Shown: positions 44,710-45,526 of the stretch, piece by piece
Layout of the letters: each line of letters begins with the position of its first letter
Numbering within the stretch: position 1 is the first letter of the stretch
Assembly: GCA_945862005.1 (NCBI GenBank)
Contig: CAMAWQ010000004.1
Coordinates: 1-45,526, forward strand
Reading direction: 5' to 3'
Source of the DNA: Hylemonella gracilis
GTDB taxonomy: Bacteria > Pseudomonadota > Gammaproteobacteria > Burkholderiales > Burkholderiaceae_C
DNA: 45,526 nt
The notes under the pieces: model-generated
Databases searched by the model: none
What the model saw: the letters and a program-made list of their open reading frames with translations, nothing else
What the model was told of the DNA's origin: nothing
Program-made: the position numbers and the translations under genes

Positions 44710-44722
44710 AGGGTTAAACCCT
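44710..44722. repeat. Inverted repeat AGGGTT-A-AACCCT
   Basis: A perfect six-base dyad with a one-base centre lies 18 bases before the ABC exporter start, in an AT-rich gap. It could be an operator. It is telomere-like in sequence by chance. Confidence 0.35.
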
Positions 44723-44740
44723 TAAATTCATATACAAAAC

Positions 44741-45526
44741 ATGACTTGGCCAAGCGCGGCAGGTACTTCGCGTAATTATTACCTTTCCAACTGGGTCGTT
44801 CGGGTTCTAGCTCCGTACCCCCTGCAATGCACTGCCATTGGTGCGTGCATTGCCATGCAGGTGTTGCTTTACGTCAGTTACCCTGTAGCTTTTGCGGTCA
44901 TATTTAATCAAGCGGTGCCTGAACACAACCACGATTTACTTAAACAAATCATGGTGGGCATATTGATACTGTTTTTAATGTGTGGCACCACCGCAATTAT
45001 TCAAGCCAAATTGGTGTCCAACATTGGCACTAAAGGTTTTGGCAGAGTGCGGCAAAAAATGTTTTCCAATATTTTGGAACAATCACCTTTATTTTTCTCA
45101 AAGAATAAAGCCTCTGACCTTATTGCCAAATTTTCCATTGAATTAGCTGCTATTGAAACAGCACTGGTATTTGCACTGCCTCCGCTCATAGAGTGCGTTT
45201 TGGTGGTTATTGGCTGCTTGCTGACCATATCAGTATTAGATTGGCGCATCGCCCTAGTGGCAACCGCTTTAATTCCTTTAAGCTATTTAAGTGGGGCCAA
45301 GTTAGGCCCCTGGGTGACGCATTATGCAATTGGCAAAATCAATGCCGAATCCAAACTTCTGGGCGCACTGCAAGACACCATCAATGGCAGAAATACCATC
45401 AGAGCTTTTGGTATTGAGCACAAAATTAACGCATCATTTGGCCAACACAACGCAGAACTTCAAAAAGCCTCCTCGGGTTACGTTTACAACGCGTCCCTGA
45501 TTCCGCTTTTTTCGCTCTACAGCGTT
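44741..45526 (+). CDS. ABC exporter, N-terminal transmembrane domain, partial
   Basis: The first 262 residues of a protein that runs off the right edge; the frame is open throughout. Hydrophobic segments at about 29-55, 68-88, 150-170 and 172-190, followed by NAESKLLGALQDTINGRNTIRAFGIEHK, match the six-helix domain of ABC-type exporters. That last segment is the coupling-loop pattern seen in HlyB/MsbA-like proteins. The ATPase domain would lie outside, so the substrate class (lipid, peptide or toxin) cannot be decided. The start ATG has no strong ribosome site. Confidence 0.83.
   Translation, partial: MTWPSAAGTSRNYYLSNWVVRVLAPYPLQCTAIGACIAMQVLLYVSYPVAFAVIFNQAVPEHNHDLLKQIMVGILILFLMCGTTAIIQAKLVSNIGTKGFGRVRQKMFSNILEQSPLFFSKNKASDLIAKFSIELAAIETALVFALPPLIECVLVVIGCLLTISVLDWRIALVATALIPLSYLSGAKLGPWVTHYAIGKINAESKLLGALQDTINGRNTIRAFGIEHKINASFGQHNAELQKASSGYVYNASLIPLFSLYSV

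Noticed and set aside
1-45526. CRISPR arrays, tRNA or rRNA genes, prophage genes
   Set aside because: No regularly spaced repeats, cloverleaf-like intergenic segments or phage structural genes were found; nearly all sequence is accounted for by protein-coding genes.

Overview
The window reads as chromosomal DNA of a betaproteobacterium of the Burkholderiales, most likely a Comamonadaceae relative (Limnohabitans/Rhodoferax/Polaromonas type). This rests on family-level features: a homodimeric-E1 pyruvate dehydrogenase operon whose E3 carries its own lipoyl domain, many Bug-type solute-binding proteins, a DUF2069 gene, and moderate-to-high GC. The genus is an inference. Coding density is very high, no gap exceeds about 220 bases, and no tRNA, rRNA, insertion sequence, integrase or CRISPR array was seen.

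Layout. (1) 1-4858, minus strand: the pyruvate dehydrogenase operon aceE-aceF-lpdA (lpdA runs off the left edge). Divergent from it, 5074-11147, is a tightly overlapping run: a PAS sensor histidine kinase, a FixJ/LuxR-type response regulator, folD and an M3 oligopeptidase (prlC). (2) 11178-14134: rpiA and pyrD, divergent across 33 bp, then an L-2-hydroxyglutarate oxidase-like flavoprotein. (3) 14236-32708: a catabolic region of 18 genes. A Tat-exported two-subunit molybdenum hydroxylase (14236-17032) has its own terminator and a perfect 14-bp upstream palindrome. A six-gene minus-strand operon (17177-23674) encodes two ACMSD-like amidohydrolases, an extradiol-type VOC dioxygenase, an MhpA-like flavin hydroxylase and two Bug proteins. 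Divergent from it, a ten-gene plus-strand operon (23792-32708) encodes three more Bug proteins, a 4,5-dihydroxyphthalate decarboxylase-like protein, a carboxymuconolactone decarboxylase-like protein, an EthD-like protein, a membrane-anchored CoxG-like protein, a BenA/BenB-like Rieske dioxygenase and a ketopantoate reductase-like dehydrogenase. (4) 32713-45526: mostly housekeeping and transport genes: azlCD, a GST, a SUMF1-domain secreted protein, a LigI-like hydrolase with an MFS transporter downstream of aroC, a CBS protein, YihY, DUF2069, a GlcD-type flavoprotein, a PilZ protein, thyA-folA, DUF4337 and the start of an ABC exporter.

How they may work together. The two divergent operons at 17-33 kb look like an aromatic or N-heteroaromatic acid pathway: periplasmic capture (Bug proteins), ring hydroxylation (Rieske and MhpA-like enzymes), decarboxylation (Pht5-like), meta ring cleavage (VOC enzyme), and amidohydrolase-type decarboxylation or hydration of the ring-opened product. 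I cannot name the substrate. The region contains no recognisable transcriptional regulator, no TctA/TctB membrane partner for its five Bug proteins, and no reductase or cis-diol dehydrogenase for its Rieske oxygenase. This incomplete but tightly organised set is the most likely novel system in the window. Several inverted repeats at promoters and at one start codon are reported as candidate control sites.
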